Assembly: GCA_013365325.1 (NCBI GenBank)
Contig: JABVXV010000062.1
Span: 62,001 to 126,000 of the forward strand
Origin: Dipetalonema caudispina
Lineage: Eukaryota > Nematoda > Chromadorea > Rhabditida > Onchocercidae
Reading direction: 5' to 3'
Length of the DNA: 64,000 bases
The notes under the pieces were generated by a model. It ran no database searches and was not told where the DNA came from. It saw nothing but the letters and a program-made list of their open reading frames with translations. Every line of letters starts with the position of its first letter. Position 1 is the stretch's first letter. The translations under genes were made by a program, and so were the position numbers. Shown one piece after another: positions 1 to 15,856 of this stretch.

Positions 1-1419
1 CGAAATACTATTATTAGAATCATCGGTACTACAACGTTCCACTGCGATTAAGGTACGTTTGCTTGGTAATTGAATTAGATCACTTCGTGAACTACTACTT
101 AGTGAGGATGGACCTTCTTCTAATCCTTGTGATTCATATTCATGACCCGTATGAATTCGAGTTGAAGGAGTAGATAATGATTGCTGCTGATCTTGTTGAA
201 ATTTATTCAAAAATTTCTGAAATTAAATTTAAATAATATTTTAGAAAAATATATTAATAAAATCATTTATATCGAAAGAATTGAATTCATTTATAATTTA
301 ATACTTATGGAATATTACACATTTCTAAAAATATTTAAAAAATTGATGATTTATCTTTCCTTGATATATGTATGTATGGATGAGAAAAGTTTAACAATCG
401 AAATCCTAACATTGTTTTCTCTTTCTGTTTACCATTGATGTAAAAGTTTCAAATTGAATTTCAGATCAAATTTCTAGCTAAACGTGAAGGAAGCAAAGAA
501 TAAAAGAAGACTGTGAAATATTCAATAAAGAATTTCATTCCAAACTAAACCCACTTTTTTTTTACCAAATAAATTTTTTGAAACTATAACACACTGCCAT
601 GAAACCCTTTCATATATCCATGTACACTTAGAAATATGAATGTTCAACATACATGAACCTCTGACCTTTTTATTTATTATTTCAATTTTTCACGGGATTG
701 ATCTACTAAAATAAAATCGAAATTTAAAGCTTAAAAGAGCAAATAGCATAATTCTATTCTCGTAGGAAACTGTCGATGAAATGATTGAATAAAAGATTTA
801 CGGAAAAAAAGTTGAAGGAAACAAAGTTATGCCTATTTCTTTAAAAATATCATCTTTGAACTGTTCAGATTTAAAAATATAAAAGTTACTTAATAACTTT
901 ATAACTACTATAATCAATTCATATCAAAAATAAGAGCGGAAATATGTAGTAGAATAACAGAGACTAAGCTATCATGGTCTATACTATATCTGATAGCAAT
1001 GGTGGAATCAAGAGATTTGCTGATATCACAAACTTTATCATTAAATAAATTATTAAACAAAGAGGTAATTTCTGAGTAACATTTAATCAACAATATCAAT
1101 AGCAATGAATGAAATGTGTTGAAAAATTGAGACAGGCAAAAAATTTCAATCAACTCAATGAAGCTATGATGATAAGTGGTGACGATATAAATAACAATCA
1201 AACTTGATACTTCTCCACTTTCTCTTCAACATCATCATCATCATCATCATTACCTCAGCAGATGACATACAACATATATACTCATACAACATTTTTGTCG
1301 GATCTATGAAATTGATACATTTCATTTACCTTCTTTTATCATTCTTTTGTAATCAATATTTCTCAATGATTTAAATTTTTGTCAAAGAAAAAAAATTACC
1401 TTTCAATTTATTATCTTAC

Positions 1420-1455
<36 letters not shown>

Positions 1456-1823
1456 ATAAGAAATGAAATGAAAAAAGCAAATAATAAATTCATATTTTCT
1501 ATTAAAAAAAAAAAAAAAAAAGTGTCCTTGATTTTCAATAATATATATATACATATATCAATAGATGAACATATAAACAAACAACATCACTCTGCAATTA
1601 TTACCTGTCTCTCATTATATTACTAACCTACTACTACTACTTTTATAAATAGTAATGATAATAAATGGTAATAGTAGTTCAAACATCATATCATCATCAT
1701 CATTTTCAACAATAACAATGAAGTTGTATAATTGGTCCTCTGCTACGAATAGATACATTAGGGAATCAATTACGATAACCTAAATATTTCATTCAAACGA
1801 AACATACACAAGTAGACATACAC

Positions 1824-1855
<32 letters not shown>

Positions 1856-4800
1856 GTAGGTAAACATGAAGTTAAAACTCAACTCCCATCAGAAAATTTT
1901 AAAATTCCTAATGACGATTAAAGGAAAGAACGTATGTAGCGTTGACAAATGGATGACCCGTCTTTCAATTCCTTTTCAAATTTAATGCTAATTTACTCGA
2001 AATCAAATAGTCAAACACATACACACACATATATATATATGTATATATTTGTACATATCTACGGAAAATTTTAAACTAAAATTGGTAACTTTTAGCATTA
2101 AAAAATTTTCCTCTTTCTATCATTTCTTTTCATCCTTCACTTTACCACTTTTTACATTCAAATCAATTAAAAAAATTTCTATGAATTTCTTTATAAGTTG
2201 AAAAATGAGAAAATTACGATCGTACCACGACAATCATTTTTATTTCAATTTTTCTTCAATATAAGAATTAGGTATCCCATTTATTATATCAAATTCCTTT
2301 TACATTGGATATAATTTCGAGGGATAGTTGTATAACAATTATATTCTAACTTAAAATATCCAATTCAAATATGGTATGTTTACAATTATTACTTGACATA
2401 TTTTAACATTTTTGTCGGAAAATAGTAATAAATAACAAATTTCACAAGCAAGTTAAGTTAGAATAATAAGTAAGTTAGTAAAAGGCGGAAATTCAGAAGC
2501 AGAAAGAAGAAGTGTATCAGAAGTTTGTTATTGCTTGAAACTTTTGAACAAAATGAAAAATTAACGGATGTGTTTACATGTCAATTTTTCTTCCTCTAAG
2601 ATAACAATTACATTTCGTATTTTTAAGCAACACACATAAGTTAACAATAATTAAATCAATTCGTACCAATAGCTTTAAAAGGGACTGATAAATTAATGAT
2701 GATTTAAATGAATCACAATAATATTTAAATTTTTAATTCAATGATGATAAATTTATAAAATTAATCAATGTATCATTTATTTTTCAGAACTTTTAATTGC
2801 TACGATAAGACTTAATCGATCGGCAAACAAAACTAAATAAATTAATGTTATTGGTGTCATATAGCAAAAATATAACATGCCTGAGAAATTAAATAGATCA
2901 CATGTATGCTATATTAGCTTAGCTTAAACCTAATCAAAGAAAAACCACTATAGTTGCTATGAAGACCAAAGTAAGAAATCAATACAAATAGGCAAAAGCT
3001 ATTTAATAGGAAATAAAATTAATGAAGCCAAAGCCAATGTTCCCTTTTTCTTCCATACACTGATGAATAATAATAAGTAGAAAACTAATAGTAAAAATCT
3101 ATCTCTCATTTGGTTAGGTTCTATATTCAATCAAATATTCGTTTCACAATGAATAAAACTCACTCACTATCCGTACGGATATATGCTAATGAAGCAAACG
3201 GAAAATATATTTTGGGAAAGCTATGATGCAAATTTTATGAAGGAATGAGAGAAAATTGAATAAAAATAAAAGATTATAAATAGTAATTAATGATCTCCAA
3301 ATATACATATATCGATAAATTTAACCGGAAATATATCGAAATATATCTATAACGAATATATTTTAGAAGAATAGATTGATTGGCTAATATTTCAAGCAAT
3401 AAAATTGAATGAGCAATAAAAAAAAAAAAAAAAAAAAAAACAAAACAAAACCAAAAGAGGAAGAAATTCCCATTACTTCCTTAAATTTTTTAAAAAGAAA
3501 AAATTCACTAAATCAATTCTCTCATTCAATTTATTTCAAATGAAACTGCCATTAGTAATCTTCTTTAAAATATAAGCATGAATGAATAAATCTTTATTTG
3601 TTATTACTATTAAAAAAAAAGAAATTTTAGAAAAACCAGCAAATTCTCTTTCTCTCTTTCTCTCTCTCTCTCTTTCTCTCTCTGTGTGGTAAACAGAAAT
3701 ATTGATATTGGTAAATATGGAAGAAAATAATAGAATGAGGAAGAAAAAAAGATAAAGAAGATGTCGGAAATAAAAAAATTAGGCATGAATTAATGAAAAT
3801 AGTAATGTTAGATATAATCAAGTTTTTTCTAAACACTAACTTCAATTAACTTTTCCCAATGAATTTAAAAAAAAAAAAAAATGGAAGACAGGTTTGATAA
3901 TAATTGTTCACAATATTTTCCATAAAAAAAAAAAGAAGACATCATCAATATTATTAAAAGAAGAAAAAAAAAACTAGAAATGAAGCGTTGCTTTTTTAGA
4001 TTTTAAATTGTAAAGTAAGTAGTAATCAATAATAAAGCCAAATAATACATATAAAATATTACGCATTATAATTTTTTTTTTTGAAAAGTAAATAAATTTT
4101 ATGAAAAATTTCGTTGCATTAAATTGTTGATAAAAAACAAAACAAAAAAAAAAAAAAAGGAAGAAGTTTTTTTTTTTAGATAAAACAAAAAATTTCCCAC
4201 ATATATATGTTATCAATGTAGAAAATTGAAATATTGACATTAACATTATTAGTGAAAAGAATAATGTAAATCTTTACATTAACGATGATAGATGAAAGGT
4301 ATAAAAGTGATACGATGATAACTTAAAAGGATAATATCCTATCATCCATCTTTTATATTACCAAATAAGACTTAGGACTAACTTCAGTTAATGCTTTATT
4401 GATTTGGCTAATAATAGTTGAATTAGTGAACTTTTAAAAATGTACTAATATTGCGCTAAAAACTTTTTCATTTAATTTTTATAGCATAAAAAAAAAAAGG
4501 GAAAAAACTATTTTAAACCATTAATTTCGTTCAATCTTTTCTTTTAAATAATAAAAAGAGCAAAAGGAAAATGTCATAAAGAAATAATATAGGAATTTCG
4601 ACTAACTAAAACTAATTATATTTCATTAACTAAGGTTTTCCTTTTAGTAATTAAATTTATAGCATTGCAAGAAATTTGCACTTTGATATATTTGAATTAC
4701 TAAAAATGTACCAAACTAACATTATTCAATATAGATAAGTTCATTTTTTTTTTTTATTTGAAGAGAGATGAATAAATGTTAAAAGTAATTTTAATTTTTT

Positions 4801-7800
4801 TAACCATATGAAATGAATTTCTTTAAAGAAAATAAAAGACGAATATTTACTCATATTTCATTAATTCTAAAAAAAAAAAAAAATAGAAATGGAATAGAAA
4901 TGGAAGAAAAAAAAAAACGAACAATATGAATGAAGTCATGAAGAAAATATTTAAATCAAAAACACATCTGTTCATATGTTCGCATACGATGATTTCATTT
5001 TTTCTTTTAATTTAATTAATCATATACTTATGTATGCATACCTAATAAAACTTTTCTTTACTTACAATTTTTGACTTTGATTGGTGCTTATGTATGCAAA
5101 TTTCAACCTTCAATTATAAGATGGGAGATTTATTGATCAGATAGAAAAAAGTTACCACGGAAATGTAACTTTGTGAAAGATACTTGATAGTGTTGTTTAT
5201 TTTATTAGATTAAAATATTAATAGATCAAAAAACTTCTGATAGAAATATCAATCAGATTGCATCCAAATCTATGAAAATGATGGGAAAAAAAAAACTGCA
5301 AGTTTAATTCTAATTTATCATTAAGGATGTATAACATTACGATGACAAATAATTAACGATAGTTATAACTTCATTATAAAAATTTTTGTAGAAAGATTTT
5401 AAAGAAGTAAAAAAAAAAAAAAAAAGGCAGTTAATTTCAGGATGAATGCATATGTTGTTTACAGTTATTCTTTTGCTTTATTTGGCAAAATAATTATTTT
5501 ACATAGTATCATGCTGACCATGGATAGAAAGAATAAATTTAAATAAGCTAAGAAAAAGACAAAAAATAACGAAGTCGGAGAGAAAAGAAGAATAGAAATA
5601 GGAAGAGAGATATTGGAATAAAGAAGGTGAAATGTAAAAATTTGACACTTATAACTAAGGAATTTCAACAACGGATATTTGGCATTCATTCAATTCCCAA
5701 TTAATCATATCATATTAATTATGCCTGCAACACTTGTGGCTAAGGGTGATTATTATTACCAAATTTTCAATTCTTATAGAAACTATAGATATATCTCTTT
5801 GGAATAATCATATGCATTATTGAAGAAAATTTCGCAGTAACATTGAGATAAATGTAAAAGGATACGATGAAATATAAAGTAATATGTAATATCAAGCATT
5901 AATTAACATAATTGTTATAATACTAACATTCGTGACTAATCCTAGAATATAATAATTATTTTCTTCTTAATAATTAACACGGAAAAAATAATTAGGCTAT
6001 ATATTTTACATTTATGTATTCTGATTACATGATTTCTGATTACTTGATCTGCCTTTGTTTATCTTACAGCAATTTTAATAAAAACTTAAATTTTCAATAA
6101 TTTTTCAAATTTTACTCCATCAAAAGATTAACTTTAATCAGATGGATAGTATCACAAATATTATTGCAAAGATGAACTATGAAAGGAAAAGAATGAAAAG
6201 GAATATCAAAAGAGATGAGAGGATGAAAATAAGACCGATTAGATTTTCATGGCCAAAATACGTATTGAATTGAACGGTGATGAGCCATGAAAGCTAACTA
6301 TTGCTAGATGTAAGGCATTTTAGTGAGCAAAGCAGCAGTAGTGACAGCTAGGCTTAGCAATAGATATCATTGGAAATAAGCCTGTCTCTACTTACCTGCC
6401 AAAAGATCTGCTCTAATTCCTTTCTTTCCTTCATTCAAATGATAGAATGCGAAATACATTTGAGAGGAACACTGGCACTTATCGGCACAACATTCAGATT
6501 CCTATTACTCTGGCTATGGCAAGATAAATGCAAAATTAGAATTTATTAAAGCGAAATATGCTAAGCCTAAAATTATATCTAAAGATCGGATAACAGTATC
6601 ACAAATTATCATAAACATTCTGATTAATTCATCTCTGATCAGCGAAATACATTTAATATAGATCACATAAAGGACCGGTAATTTTTTGGTACTTACTTTA
6701 AATATTAAAATAAGATGAATATCATTCAAATTCTTTATTTGAAATATTACGAAAAACGTAAGATATTGATCATTGGTTTCTTCTTAATTTATGCAATTAT
6801 TTTTTTTTTTATTCATATATTTTTGTCTGAGCAGTAAAATTTCAAAAAAATCTAATCGATATTATTATAATCTAAAAATAATGCAAATAATTCGTTTCAT
6901 TCGTTATACATAATTCACAAAGATATAGAAAATGATAATAGTGATTGAGATCACGTCAGGAAAGTAATTCACGTAATATCACGCAGTGTGTATTAATTTA
7001 TAGCTATTAATTCATTCTAGCATTGATGTTGCTAATGTAACTAACTGAAAACCTATGATCGATGCATTTAAATAATTCAATCAGTTAGTTAATGAATCAT
7101 TTTGTCAATAAATTTTGCCATATCTAATGACTAATATCAACTCTTCCAATTATCAGCTAATCAAACATATCCCATTAATTGGGCAATTTTTTCTTTTTTT
7201 CTTTTTCAGCTCTTCAAATTGTTCAATACAATTTTTAGTAATTTTTTTTCCACCTCTTCAAAAAGATAAAATCATTCATGAAATAGTAATTTGTTCTGAA
7301 TTCAAATTGCATTGCAATTCCAGAAATTCATTCTTGTTGTATGAAATAGTTTTTGGTGAAATCAGATAGAAAAACCATCAATTCAAGAACAATTCTATCA
7401 TAATCATTGAAAGAGAAATATAACAAATGATATTTGGAAATTTATTACTGGAAATTAATTGTGCATATCAATTGTCAAGAAATATTTTTATATTTTTGCT
7501 GGATTCTTTAAATTTTTAAAGAATAAATTTTTAGTTATTTATTGACATTAGACAACATGCTTATGTTCGATTCAGCTTATTGGTGTTAAATTACATAGCT
7601 ATGAATCAGCAATATTTTAATTTTAATTTTTTTTTAAATCCTTCGTTTTTCTCAACATATTGCACTATTTATGCCTTATAATGTTAAAAGAACTTATTTT
7701 AAATTTAATCAGCGAAATTGAAAAGATGCATATAGTTTATGGCAAAAGTACTTTTGTATTTTAGAAATTAAACATTGCACAACAATTAACAGCTTTGAAA

Positions 7801-10562
7801 TACACTGATGAAAGCTATTGAATTAGCTGTATTTGACGTAAACTGACGTATCATTTCAACGACGTTTTTTTTTCTGCTACGCAATGGATCAATTAACGTC
7901 ATGTTTAATGCGAACTTTTTTTTTTTCTTTTTTTAAGAAAAAAATATAAATAAAAGAAAAAGAAACAAAAAGAAATGAATGTTCAGATGAGACGATGAAT
8001 CCTTTCCTATTGAAATTTTAAAAAAAAAAACAAGGAGAAAAAAGAAAAAAGAAAAAAACCGCTCTATGGTGACAACAAAAATATTCGTAACTATTCTAAA
8101 ATTTAAATAAATTACAGAAAAAAAGGTGAGATATTTTAGAGAATTCAGAACGATGTTCAGAAAATTGTTTGAAAAAAATCCAAAATTATGAAAATGGCTT
8201 ATATCACTGATGTGATAGGTGAAAAAGGATAGTTAGTGTTTGCTTTAGGTCGTGAAACTTCAGAAAGTAAGTAAATATTACCTCAATATTAATTATTCGA
8301 TAAAGAGAAGAAAAAAATTTCAGAATGCCACGGATATTCATTACAATAAGGTATGAATTATTTTTTAAACTAATAATCTTCAGAATATCATGAAATACAC
8401 TCCATAAATAATCTTTTCAAAAATTTCAAAAATAAATTTTATGAATGAAATTGAAAGAAAGAATGAGCTGCAAAACATTCAGAAATGTTTTCCTCAACTT
8501 TTCAATCTACAGATAACATTAAGAGATGAAAGAACTAACCGGCTCATCTGATCCTAACTTTTCATCAATTGACCAACTGTTTGGAACATCAGATGATACC
8601 TCAACATTACTTGTAACACCAGCAGAAATGGTACCATGATCACTCTGAGAGCTAACCAAACTAGAAGATGCAATCCGAATAATTTCAATCCATTTTAACA
8701 TATCATCTTCACTGCAATAAATATCCCAATAGTATCAAGCATATTGAAATTTTTTCTAAAATTGATACAGATATCGGCAATACACTTTTCATTCAATAAA
8801 ATTGTCTAATTGTGTTGCGTTTTTTTCATATCTAAGCTTTTTAAAAAATGATAAAAAGTTGAATTGAAATATACCAAACTTTTTATGCCAATATCGATTA
8901 TCCTTTGAAAGTTAAATATATGAATTAATTTTTCGTCAATTTACAAATAGCAACTAAACAATATCAAATGTCTTAAAAAATAAGAAATAATTCTGGGATG
9001 AGCTTATTTTTTTAAGATGACAATCGCATTAATTATGATCTGAGAGAAGTAAATTGATGAATTCGATGATCGCAATCAAAAAATTTCTCTCTCTCTCTCT
9101 CTCTCTCACCAATAAGCCAAGAAATGATGTTCGGTTTGTTGTTGAGTTATCACACGAAATACATGTGCTTTTTTGTTGTCTTTTGGACGCCAATACTCAT
9201 ATGCTATATCAACAATAGCTGATTTCAGATCGATTTCACGGGCATCCGATGGAATATTCAGTAACTGTAATTAATATCATTTAATACAAGCCATTACAAT
9301 TATCACTAATCAATTTCTTTTTTTTTTTTTATATAGCTAAATCAATTGATCACAATAAAAAAAATCTCGAAATCTAAGGCCTAAATATATTAACATTGTA
9401 AAAATATATGAATGAATTAATAAATGATAATTTAAAACAAAATGTAATAAATTTTTGAAACTTCAGTAATTCAATCGGAAGAATAACAAAATTAAGAGAA
9501 TTATGTGAAGAAAAAAAAAAAAGTATTTAATCTTGTCATGAAAAAGGAAGGAATGTTGAAAGATTTACTGAAAAGAGTGGAAAGAAAAAAAGAAGAATGA
9601 AATTACTTTTTAAATTTTTCTATAGTTATGATTAAATTGAAATCTAATTTCATTTCATCATAAGTCTCTCCTTTCAATCTAATTGCCTTTTTTTTTTTCC
9701 CCCACTGATAGAAATAAATTAAATTAAACGGATGAAATATATAGAAAGTAGTACTACATGCTAATAAATAGGCAAATAGCTTTCAAGTTAGACTGTTAGC
9801 TGGGAAAACAAAAACAAAACAAAAGCTTTATCGTAATTAAATCGATAAAATCTAATTCTAAACTTTAGTTAATTAAGATTGATGTGCAATTAGGGACAAT
9901 GGAAATAAATTTAAATTAATTCCCATTATTTAATGATAGCGCATAACCACATGTTTAGTGGGTATGTGTACAAACAGATGTCGCAAAAAAAGTAAAAAAA
10001 AAAAAAAAAAACTTAATCAGGAGAAAAATAAATTTAATTAAGCCTAAGTGAGAAAGATGCAACCTATGATGTTCAATTATACTTTGTAGCAAGGTGAATT
10101 TAAAATTACTAAAATTCTCCGATAAAATTTCAAAGACATAATGTTAGTTACTACTTATCATGTAAAATAAATATATGCTAGATATTAAAACAGATGCTTG
10201 AAAAAAAAAAAGAACTTACTCGATAATTTTTTTTTTACCTTTACAAATGTGCTAATATAAAATTTGTTGCAGAATAATAAAAATATTATTTGCTTACAGA
10301 TTTTTTTAAATACAATGAAAATCAGTTTAAATTGTCCAAGAAAAAAACTTTATGGTATTAAAAAAAAAAGAGAGAGAAAAAAAAAAAAAAAAAGAAGTAG
10401 ATAGGGACATCTTTCTATCACCACACTGTTATCATTTATCAGATAAGCAAAACCCATAAACATTTGTTGAAGATTAATCAAGCAAGCTTATACTCTGATC
10501 AAAAAAAAATCTCAACTATAAGTCAAAGTACAGCGATACATTTGTATACTTTAAATTCGTTT

Positions 10563-10594
<32 letters not shown>

Positions 10595-13500
10595 TTCTTC
10601 TCATTCATTGATAATATATCTCAAACGTATTTTACTTTGTTTATCAGATAAATTCAATTGGAAACATATAAAGAAATCGATTTCATCTTTGTCTCTCATT
10701 TTTTCCCAATATAATTTCTTTTTTTTTTTTTTTTCACTTTCAAATATCTATCCATTTTACCACTATTATCTCTCATTATATTGCAAATATTTTATCACTG
10801 ATAATTAAAGTTTATCCAATAGCAGCAACTAAATTCCCATTCAAAATGAAAATGTCCAATGTATAAAATAATTCATACTTTTTTAATCCAATAATTTTCT
10901 AAAATTCTAACCATTAATGGAATTATTATTGTTAATATTAGTATTTTTAATTATAATTATTAAAAAGCCTTCTATATTAATCGTTTTTAGATTTGTAATG
11001 AATGAAATTGAATGGTACTTAATGATTCAAATTGTACTGCAAATTGAAATTTTGCAAAAAAAAAAAAAAAAGTTATAAAATTTATCGAACTTTTTCATGC
11101 GTTTCATCACTGATATAGGAGCTCAATTGACAGCAAAGATATAATTTAGTAGCATGAAGTACTGCCCAACATGTTACCCATTTATGGCGATCATTTTTCA
11201 ATTGTTCTCCCATGGCCACTTCCTATAAAATAATAAATCATTCTGATTGTGGGGAAAAATCAAAAATATTTCAAACTGTTAATTTTCTACTTTTATTAAC
11301 AATTAAAAAAAAAAAAGAAAAAAAAAAAGAGAAAATAGATGATTTAAAATGAACGAAAAGCTAAATCGAGAAATTAAAGTATCAAATAGGTAAATTAAAA
11401 TTGAAAATATTAATCCTTCATCAAAAAATTAAACTTCACAAACTTGATGCATAAGTTGGCCTTGTTTTTGAACATCGCCTAATCGTACCACCGGTGCAGC
11501 TAATGAAGATGCACTGATCGGCGCAGTTGTCGCTGTTGTTGAACGTTTCAGACGACGCCGAGATGGAAATCGTACAGCGGTGGGTGAGATCGTTGCTTCC
11601 CAATGTTTTGTCTATAATATTTTTAATAAATCATACTTGAAAAAAAAATAGAAGGATATTCCCTTTCATTTGTTGATTATAAATATTCAAAAATTAAATT
11701 ACAAATGTGTAAAATAATCATCAAACAATACCCTAACATTTACTTCCTTCTTTATCATTATCTGATAATAAAAAAAGAGGAAAAAATGATTTCACAGATA
11801 TAACCTTTTATCAGTCATAATTAAAAAAACTCTTAGCAAAAATAATGACTGATCATACTTTGATGTGCACATAACTATTCAAGATTGTTCGAAAAAAAAA
11901 AACAATACGAAAGTTGATTAAATGATTTTTTTTTTTTTTCTAAGGAAATAAGTCATCTGTTATATATCTTCTATCATATGTAAATTTTTAGAATTTAAAA
12001 GTATCGAATGATTGTCAAATTTTTTGAATAATAATGCAAGAAAATAAAATATGCAAATTATTCATACAATACTAATACTTGAATATATTTGGTTGCAATA
12101 GAATATAATCATGATAATGTATCATATATATGATAAATTCTTTTAAATGTTAATTTTACCAATAGAAATATATTTTACATAATAATAAATACTTTTGCTT
12201 TCTACTTGACATTATGTATATGTGTTTAATATACAATTCATACTTATCAGAGATAAATAATTATAGTATTACTATTTACCACATAAATAATTTCAAATTT
12301 GATAGTTAATACCTGAGTGTCACTGGAAGAAAAAAAACTGATAAAACGTTGAATCCGATGCGTGGTTGCTGGTACGTGAACGCTTGTCGAAGCGCTATTA
12401 TTAGAAGCATAAAATGTAGAAGATGTCGTTTCGGCAAGTATCGGTGATGATGAACCTCCACAACTACTACCATGTAATTCCTCCGATGATAAGACACGTC
12501 TGTAAAAGCATTTAAAAAGAAAAAAAAAAAAAAAACACTTTCAAGAATTCTTTAAAATTGGCAAAAAAAAAAAAAAGAAAAGAAAAGAAAAAAAAAGCAA
12601 CTGTTGCAGTCTTTTGACTTTTCTTGTCTTATTCGAGAAAAGTCATTTGAAAATTTCAATTTTTTCTTCACAAAAAATCTTTAAACATCTATCAAAGTAC
12701 CACTATTCTGAATTTTGAATCAAATAATTATCTCAATTAGTTATTATTTTAAAATGAATGGCATAACACAGATTATCCATCCCATAAATTTATATAAATA
12801 TCACAAAAAAAATTTTGCCAAACGATAAATCTTTTTTTTTTTTTTTCAGCATTTTAAAGAAATTATTATTTGACGATAGCAAGTTCTTAAGTTTAACACA
12901 CAAAATTTATTGACATTGAACTTTCAGAATTAATTACAATCAAAGAAATTAATTGAAAGTAGAAGAACTAAAGGAATTAGAGTAAACGTACAAATAGGTT
13001 TTTTCATTTAATTTTATATAATGAAACAATTTCATTGACAATTAAAGCCTTTTTTTTTTTTTTATTAGCTAAAATGAACGGAAACAAAAATGCTTCATTT
13101 TCTCTCGGGAATAGTTAAAATGGAAAGAATGTTGGAAATTTTGATGAAATTAGCTCAGTCATAGTTGAAAATTTTTTAGTGATATTTTGTGTGAAGCTTT
13201 TGGAAATTGCAATCGATCAAATGGTAGACAGGTAGAGACGATCATCATAGATTTAAACATGTATAGATTTGCAAAAAAAAAAAAAAAAAGAAAAGAAAGG
13301 AAACCACACAATAGCAATTTGTAATTTAACCAATTATAATTCCATTTATTTAATGGGTAAATTTTTCAGTTTTTAATTGAAATAAAGTGATTTTAATGGT
13401 CTTATTTCTTTTCTTCCTTTTCTTTTTTTTTTTAAAATATGGATTGGAAAAAAGTTTAAGCAATAAAATTAAGTAGAAAGATGAAAGGAAGATGTTTGCT

Positions 13501-15824
13501 TAGGTTTAGGATGAGAAATGAGTGGAAGTTAGAAGAAGTTGGCGGTTTTGTTGTCAATGATTAGAGTAAGAAAGAAAGAAGGAAACCTTTCTAATAAATT
13601 AAATATTTAAACAAATTGTGAGATTCAACTAATCTCTTCTTTTATTATGCAAATATTTGATATGAAATAAAACAAAACAAAAAAAAAGAAACGAAAATTG
13701 CGCTTTCAAAATGCACCTCGGATAATCATTCCATTTACTACGACATATGCGCCCTTAAATGCATTAACAATTGTAGGAATAATAATACCATTTAGATAAA
13801 ACTTCATTTTATTATATAATGAAGCTTGGTTAGATAACAAAAAAGAAAAAAAGGAAAGCATGCAAATGAACTATCATTTCTACATTAAAATAAACTGATA
13901 GACATTTTATTACAAATTAATTATTAATTTCGTGTTAGAATTTTATGAAGTAATTTATTTTTTATACATATATGTAAGTGAATTTTTGCTATGAAAAAGA
14001 TAAGCTCTAATTATTATTTGTTAATGAAGCTAAACTAATTAGAATTTATTTAGTCAAAAAAGCAACATGTAATTTTTTCCTTTTTTTTTTTTTTTTGATT
14101 TGAATTGAAGGGATTTTTGTAATTCAAATTATCCTTAATGTAATGGTATAAATAATACAACATTAAGTAATTTTAATCCGGAAATTCTGTTAATTTCAGG
14201 TAGTACCGAAGAGCAGATAGGTAAGAGGAAAGAGTGAAATTTAGGATGAAACATTACTATCGGTCAAGGTGAATTCAGAAATCATTCATCAATATGCAGG
14301 AGCACATTCAATGGATACAAATATCCAACAAAGGTTTTTAATGGGAAAGAAAGCACATGGATAGGTAGAACAGGTAAGAATATATAATGAGCTCGATTTA
14401 ATCTACCTATACGTCTATACCCATTTTTCACTCCTACCCAAATTGCTTTTATATTATCGTCCCAGCTGGTACCAACAATAACTAAAATGTCAGTTGCATT
14501 TTGATTCAAAATTTATGACATTTTCCGACTTGAAAAATATTTTACAATGCTACCGAAACATTTGAACAAAAATCATATGACCTTCTTTTATAATGAACTT
14601 CTTTGCTATCATTCTTATTGTTTCAGTAGTAATTCTCGGGAAAGAGAAGCAAAAAAAGAAGAGACTAAAGAATAAATTCATTATGTTTAATTTTAATCTA
14701 AAATTCAACTTTACACCTTTAAATTGATAAGATAATTTCTTTTTTTCTACCTCAAAATTGGTTACTTATATTATCTGACATCGATAACCTTGTTTCTTTA
14801 CTCATTTTATTAGGTAAAATTCAGAGGGAATTTTTGCTGAAGAAATTTTTAGTCTGATTGAAACAGTAACATTCATTGATATTTTAAGTAGAAAGAAGAA
14901 AAAAAAAAGAATATAGAAATGATAAGGTAAGTAATTCATTAATTTAGCTAATTTTTAAATTTCAGAGGTTTCCCTTCTGTTTTTTAATTCAAAAAAATAA
15001 CAAAATGAAAAGAGAAAGTTTTTTTCTGACTGAAATGATCATATTAACTGACATTAGCAAAGTAAGCAACATAGCCATATGAATTTCCAAAAGTAAATTA
15101 ATGAAAATTTTGAGTTATTTCATTAAGACAAAGGATGAGACTTACACGGAGAGGAACCGATCAACCGCAATGAAATGACAAAGAAGAAATAAATTATGAA
15201 ATGTAAATACGAAAAAGGGAATACGTTACTCCAAAAATTTGAAATGAAATTTGCATAATTTCGAGGAAATCTCAATAATACAAAAAGGAAATCTTATGCC
15301 TACGATTGAAAAGACAATTTCAATTTTGAACAAAATTGTTCTTTCTTCAATAGACAAATGCTAATCTCTTTAGCCATGTTCAAAATCCATGCAATCATTC
15401 AGATATAGTAAGCATAATAATGAAATATTTATTTATGCTTCAGTAAGTTTGAATGATAAATTTAAAATTGCTGATCTGTTTGTTTATCTTTTTCATCACT
15501 TATCAATACATTTGTTTGTTTTTCGTAGAAGAAAGTAAACATAAGTAATGAAGAGAGATATATTGGAATAAATTTACAAATTTATATGTGTGTGTGTGGT
15601 AGGAAACATATGACACCAATAGAAATCGTAAAGAATATCATCACCTGAATCGGATGATAACTCTCATTAAATGACATTATTATCATTAGATGATAATTTC
15701 TTTAGAAGCTATGAAAACTATACTTAATGATAAATATAACTGGAAGAGGAATTCAAAGACATAGAATAATCTTTCCTTTCTCCCCCGATTCCCGAGAAAT
15801 TTTCTAATCCATATGATCTTCTTG

Positions 15825-15856
<32 letters not shown>

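Larger units (their letters stand above)
217..8539 (-). other. Intron 17 of the RhoGAP gene (8.3 kb); simple repeats and a possible alternative first exon
   Basis: AT-rich intron between the PH exon and the last visible exon, starting with a GTTAGT donor. It contains an A29 run at 1420-1448, a CATA repeat at 1825-1850, a CT tract at 3645-3683 and many shorter homopolymers. Short open frames (for example 181-438, 5465-5689, 7115-7369) are low-complexity and not coding-like. The only coding-like signal is the mini-exon at 6396-6434, listed separately. Confidence 0.75.
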
